Below are positions 60,478 through 64,000 of a stretch of 64,000 bases of DNA, one piece after another. Position numbers and translations under genes: made by a program. This stretch comes from JALYLC01 sp963743275. Its GTDB lineage: Bacteria > Actinomycetota > Thermoleophilia > Gaiellales > JALYLC01. The stretch spans positions 434,001 to 498,000 of the forward strand of contig CAVUPB010000008.1 of the NCBI GenBank assembly GCA_963743275.1, written 5' to 3'. The notes under the pieces were generated by a model. That model had not been told where the DNA came from. It ran no database searches and saw only the letters and a list, made by a program, of their open reading frames with translations. Each line of letters starts with the position of its first letter. The stretch's first letter is position 1.

Positions 60478-62275
60478 ATGCGACGCTCTCTCGCCTCCGT
60501 CGCAGTGCTCGCCGCCGTACTGCTCACGCCGTCCGCCGCGTTCGCGACGCCGACGATCACGACCGTGCCGGTCGGCACCCAAGCCCTCCCGATCACCGTC
60601 GACGTGGAGTGACGACGACGCCACTGCGCTCGGCTACCACGTCTGGCGCGCCGACTGCCGCGTGTGCCGACGAACCCTTCGCGCCGCTGGTCGTAGTGCC
60701 GATGTCAGCGGCTTGATCCTCACCGCCAACGACCTACCTTCCCCGACTCGCCGCCGTCCGGTGAGGGCGCGTACTGCTACTACGTCGAAGGCGACTATCC
60801 CCTTCCGCCGATCGCGAATTCGGCGCCCGTGACGCTCTACTACGACCACACGGCGCCTGACCAACGTCGTCGTCACGCAGACTGGAGGTAGCGGATGCGT
60901 CCCGTTCACGCTGACCGGAGCGTCGGCAACCGACATCTCGCCGGTCACGTTCGCCGTTGCCGCGACTCCCGCGCCACTTCCGCTGCCGTACTCGCCGCCC
61001 GGGGCTCCGTACGAGGAACTGAACCCCGGCCCGAGCGTGATCGCGACCGACGCGGCCGGGAATCAAACCACGGTGATTGTCTCAGGGCAGCGTGTTGAGG
61101 ACCCCACCGGGCCCGGCGCGGTCAGCCTCGAGGTCGACACCGACCCCGCACAGCACCAGGCGAACCTGACCTGGGCGGACGTCTTGAACGACGGGGCGCC
61201 CGTGTCGTACCGCCTGCGCACCAAGGGCCCGCAAGGCGTTTCCGGGCCGATCGCCGTGACGAGCCCCGTGACCAGGCAGAACCTCCAGGACGATGCCACC
61301 TACGAGTTCACGCTCGAAGCCGTCGACGCGTGCGGCCGGACGACGAGCTCCGTGCGCCTCGTCCGCCTCAACGACACGACGCCGCCGAGCATGCCGCTCC
61401 TCGCGAGCCCGAGCTTCAATCCGGCCACGCACACGGTGGCGCTCGCGTGGGTCGCGAGCAGCGACAACATCCAGGTCGACCACTACGTCGTCCTGCGCGA
61501 CGGCGTGCCGCTCGGCGTCACCGACGCGACGACGTTCACGGATCCGGTGCCGCCGCAGCACGCGCAGCTGAGCTACTCCGTGCGGGCGGTCGACACGAAC
61601 GGCAACACGAACGATTCGGCCCCGGCGCCGCTCGTGACGCCCGACTGGACGCCGCCGAGCGCGCCGCTCCCGACGTTCTCCCTCGAGGGCACGACGGTCG
61701 TGCTGCGCTGGCCGCCGGCCACCGACAACGTCGGCGTGGTCGCCTACGAGGTGCTGCGCGACGACGCGTCGCAGGGGACGATGACGGCCGCGGTGCGCCA
61801 GTTCAGGGACACGCGCTACAAGCCCGGCGTGGTCCACGCCTGGAGGGTCGTCGCGCTCGACGACGCGCGGCTCGCGACCTCGTCGGCTCCGATCATCCGC
61901 ACGATCCGCAAGCCGGCGGTCAGCGCGAACGTCGTCTCGCTGCGCATGGCGGGCGGCGGGAAGGGCGCGGCGCGCTACTCGCTCCGGCCGCGTCAGCGGC
62001 TGCTCGTCGACGTGCGCGTCGTCGGCACGCTCGCGAAGCCGAGGCTGCGGCTCTACGTCAGCAGCGGCCGCGGGCGCATCACGGTCTTCCGCGGCGTTCC
62101 GGGGTCGTCGTCGCCACGCACGCAGCTCGGCTCGGCGATCGCCGGCCACGGCTTCGTGACGATCCCGCTCGCGCGCGCGCTGCATGCGGGCCGGATCCGC
62201 CTCGTGCTGATCGCGGGGAGCCGCGTCGTGATCGCGGCCAAGGCTGCGCACCGGCCGGCGATCCGCGCCGGATGA
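60478..62275 (+). CDS. Secreted fibronectin type III repeat protein (N-terminal part broken by indels)
   Basis: A protein of roughly 595 residues. The signal peptide is RRSLASVAVLAAVLLTPSAA with a likely cut after AFA. Frames must be switched several times between 60612 and 61040 (for example DVEWSDDDATALGYHVWRAD). From 61037 the frame is clean and shows three FN3-like units: QANLTWADVLNDGAPVSYRL, VALAWVASSDNIQVDHYVVL and VLRWPPATDNVGVVAYEVLR. The C-terminus is a Lys/Arg-rich beta domain. Likely a surface or matrix protein. Its stop overlaps the FIST gene start. Confidence 0.78.
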
Positions 62276-63399
62276 GCGCGCGCGCGGCGTTCTCGCAGCT
62301 CGCCGATGCGCCGCTTGCGCTCGCGCAGGCCTGGGCGCAGAGCGGCGCATCGCTCGAGCGCGGGCCCGACCTCGTGGCCCTCTTCTGCTCGGGCGAGCAC
62401 GCCGAGGCGGCGCACGACCTGGCCGACGCGCTGTGCGAGCTGGCACCCGGCGCGGCGGTGCTCGGGGCGTGCGCGGCCGACGGCGTCATCGGCGCGGGGC
62501 GCGAGCAGCAGGGCGGCCCCGCGCTGGCGCTGCTCGCGGTCACGTTGCCGCCGGGTGCGCGCGTCACGCCGTTCCACGCCCAGGTCGGCGAGGGACACGA
62601 CGGACCCGAGCTCGTCGGGCTGCCTGCGCCCCCGCGGGACGCGCTCGTCGTCACGCTCGCCGATCCCCACTCGACGCCGGTCGGCGATCTCGTCGCGGGC
62701 CTCGGCGGGGCCCCGGTGCTGGGCGGCTTCGCCGGTCTCGGCGGTCACGGTGCGGCGCGGCTCTTCACGAACGGCGGCTGCGTCGAGGAGGGCGCCGTCG
62801 GCGTGGTGCTCGACGGCCTCCCCGTGCGCCCGATCGTCTCCCAGGGCGCCCGCCCGATCGGCCCGGAGCTCGTCGTCACGGCGGCCGAGCGCAACCTCGT
62901 GCTGGAGCTCGCGGGCCGCCCCGCGCTCGAGCGCGTCCAGCAGGTCGTCGCGGAGCTGCCGCTGACCGATCGGCTCCTGCTCGAGAACGGGCTGCTGATC
63001 GGGCTCGTGATCGACGAGAACCGGCCCGAGCACGGTCTCGGCGACTTCCTCGTGCGCGTCGTGCTCGGCGCCGACTCGACCACCGGCGCGCTCGGGATCG
63101 GCGACATCCCGCGCGTCGGGCAGACCGTGCGCCTGCACGTGCGCGATGCCGAGTCGGCCTCGCGCGAGCTCGGCGCGATGCTCGCACGGCACGAGGCCGA
63201 GCCGGCGACGGCCGCGCTCCTGTTCGCGTGCAACGGCCGCGGGCGCAACCTCTTCGCCGAGGCCGACCACGACGCCGGCGCGGTGGCGCGCCGGCTTGGC
63301 AGCGACGCCGTGGCCGGCTGCTTCTGCCAGGGCGAGCTGGGGCCGGTCGGCGGCCGCACGTTCGTGCACGGCTTTACGGCGAGTGTCGCGCTCTGGTGA
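62272..63399 (+). CDS. FIST N- and C-domain sensory protein
   Basis: A 375-residue cytosolic protein of the FIST family: FIST-N covers about residues 25-190 (LVALFCSGEHAEAAHDLADA, VLGACAADGVIGAGRE, LGGAPVLGGFAGLGGHGAAR) and FIST-C the rest (LTDRLLLENGLLIGLVIDEN, LFACNGRGRNLFAEADHDAG, AVAGCFCQGELGPVGGRTFV). FIST proteins bind small ligands such as amino acids and usually work with kinases or cyclases, none of which is adjacent. ATGA overlap with the FN3 gene. Confidence 0.92.
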   Translation: MSARAAFSQLADAPLALAQAWAQSGASLERGPDLVALFCSGEHAEAAHDLADALCELAPGAAVLGACAADGVIGAGREQQGGPALALLAVTLPPGARVTPFHAQVGEGHDGPELVGLPAPPRDALVVTLADPHSTPVGDLVAGLGGAPVLGGFAGLGGHGAARLFTNGGCVEEGAVGVVLDGLPVRPIVSQGARPIGPELVVTAAERNLVLELAGRPALERVQQVVAELPLTDRLLLENGLLIGLVIDENRPEHGLGDFLVRVVLGADSTTGALGIGDIPRVGQTVRLHVRDAESASRELGAMLARHEAEPATAALLFACNGRGRNLFAEADHDAGAVARRLGSDAVAGCFCQGELGPVGGRTFVHGFTASVALW

Positions 63400-63576
63400 T
63401 CGCCCCGACGTACCCCTTTCGTGCCGGGAACTCCCGGATTTCCGGCGATCGGGTCGCGGAATCCGTACAGCAGGCGACGTATGCGCGCGTGACCCGTCCG
63501 GGGAGGATTTCGCGGTAGCCGCTGCCGATGCGCGGGCATGGCCCGAGGGAGGGTCTGCCGTCGACAAGGAGCTGCC

Positions 63577-64000
63577 ATGAAGAAGCGCCTCAGTTATTCG
63601 AGCGTGGTCGCCACGCTCGCGCTGTTCCTCGCGATCGGCGGGACGACCGCGGTGGGAGCGCAGGCCCTGCTCACGGGCAAGAGCGTCAAGGACGAGTCGC
63701 TCACGGGCGCGGACATCCAGAACGACTCGCTGACCGGAGCCGACATCCGCATGGGCTCGCTCGGCTCGAACGTCTTCAGCAGCGCCGCCCGGGCCAATCT
63801 GCGCGGCGCGACGGGCGAGACCGGACCCGCGGGCCCCGCCGGCCCGGCCGGGCCGCAGGGCCCCGCGGGCCAGGGCGTCACCGTGACGACGACCACCGGT
63901 GCCGACGTGGTCGGCTACCACGATCTCGACACGCTCGCCGTCGCGACGATTCCGGGTGCCGGCGACTACGTGATGTTCGGGCGCGTGACGGTGCACAACA
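63577..64000 (+). CDS. Secreted collagen-like repeat protein (partial, runs off right edge)
   Basis: The first 141 residues of a longer protein. The N-terminus KKRLSYSSVVATLALFLAIG is a signal or anchor segment of a type very common in Thermoleophilia secreted proteins. Then LTGKSVKDESLTGADIQNDS repeats a Leu-Thr-Gly/Asn-Asp-Ser unit, followed by a short collagen-like Gly-x-y tract (GETGPAGPAGPAGPQGPAG) and a beta-rich region that continues out of the window. AAGGAG precedes the ATG. The 175 bases upstream hold no gene that I can support. Confidence 0.88.
   Translation, partial: MKKRLSYSSVVATLALFLAIGGTTAVGAQALLTGKSVKDESLTGADIQNDSLTGADIRMGSLGSNVFSSAARANLRGATGETGPAGPAGPAGPQGPAGQGVTVTTTTGADVVGYHDLDTLAVATIPGAGDYVMFGRVTVHN

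Noticed and set aside
63400..63576. Possible riboswitch before the collagen-like gene
   Set aside because: The 177 bases hold no recognisable conserved riboswitch core, and a plain AAGGAG ribosome site explains the start.

Overview
The window reads as a high-GC actinobacterial chromosome, most likely class Thermoleophilia (Solirubrobacterales or Gaiellales relatives). The signs are: many GTG starts; GTGA/ATGA start-stop overlaps; an actinobacterial-type SOS box on lexA; 11-nt Pho-box repeats like those of actinobacteria; many leaderless promoters; and a secreted collagen-like protein at the right edge with the 'SSVVATLALFLAIGGT' type of N-terminus common in that class. No ribosomal or conjugative genes are present. 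The placement is inference from these traits, not from a phylogeny.

Layout. 1-4.2 kb (minus): polyphosphate genes (split CHAD protein, ppx, ppk1, sixA). 4.3-11.5 kb (plus): phosphate uptake and sensing (pstB1, soluble histidine kinase, phoU1, pstS-pstC-pstA-pstB2, phoU2) behind two triple-repeat Pho boxes. 11.5-15.5 kb: a divergent arsenic island (arsR-arsN1-arsM facing gap-arsJ) around one inverted-repeat operator. 15.6-25 kb: a GntR regulator with a duplicated DNA-binding domain, then a ten-step catabolic-looking operon combining a split PEP-synthase-like dikinase, a cyclase-family hydrolase, an HD protein, a three-subunit molybdenum hydroxylase, a fumarylacetoacetase-family enzyme and a small monooxygenase-fold protein. 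This is the least described system in the window. 25-28.6 kb: ApbE-like protein, REP-like palindromes, flavodoxin-fold oxidoreductase, DUF899 protein and an ArsR/SRPBCC pair. 28.6-31 kb: ECF sigma factor, 2OG-Fe(II) oxygenase and two alkylguanine transferases, a compact alkylation-repair operon. 31-35.9 kb: molybdopterin oxidoreductase, tRNA-Leu(GAG), leaderless lexA, zinc-ribbon protein, arginase-family enzyme and two small unknowns. 35.9-41.7 kb: large LuxR-type ATPase regulator, an alpha/beta-hydrolase/glycosyltransferase fusion and a cupin. 42-48.4 kb: a NarL-type two-component pair, and a B12-binding MerR photoreceptor-like operon divergent from a fasciclin protein. 48.4-53.3 kb: transglutaminase / alpha-E / circularly permuted ATP-grasp trio and an archaeal-type ATPase. 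53.4-53.7 kb: rnpB. 53.8-64 kb: membrane protein, RNase D, envelope glycosylation and secreted proteins, FIST sensor protein and the collagen-like protein.

Two cross-cutting patterns matter. First, many transcription units have a TAnnnT-like -10 box whose predicted start falls on the start codon, so leaderless mRNAs seem common; this settles several start choices. Second, single-base indels break pstS, pstC, pstA, pstB2, arsM, arsJ, the hydrolase-glycosyltransferase fusion, a MerR gene and several 56-61 kb genes, while about 16.6-38.7 kb shows none. The broken proteins are otherwise fully conserved, so consensus error is more likely than true pseudogenes; those genes are given as full intended spans.
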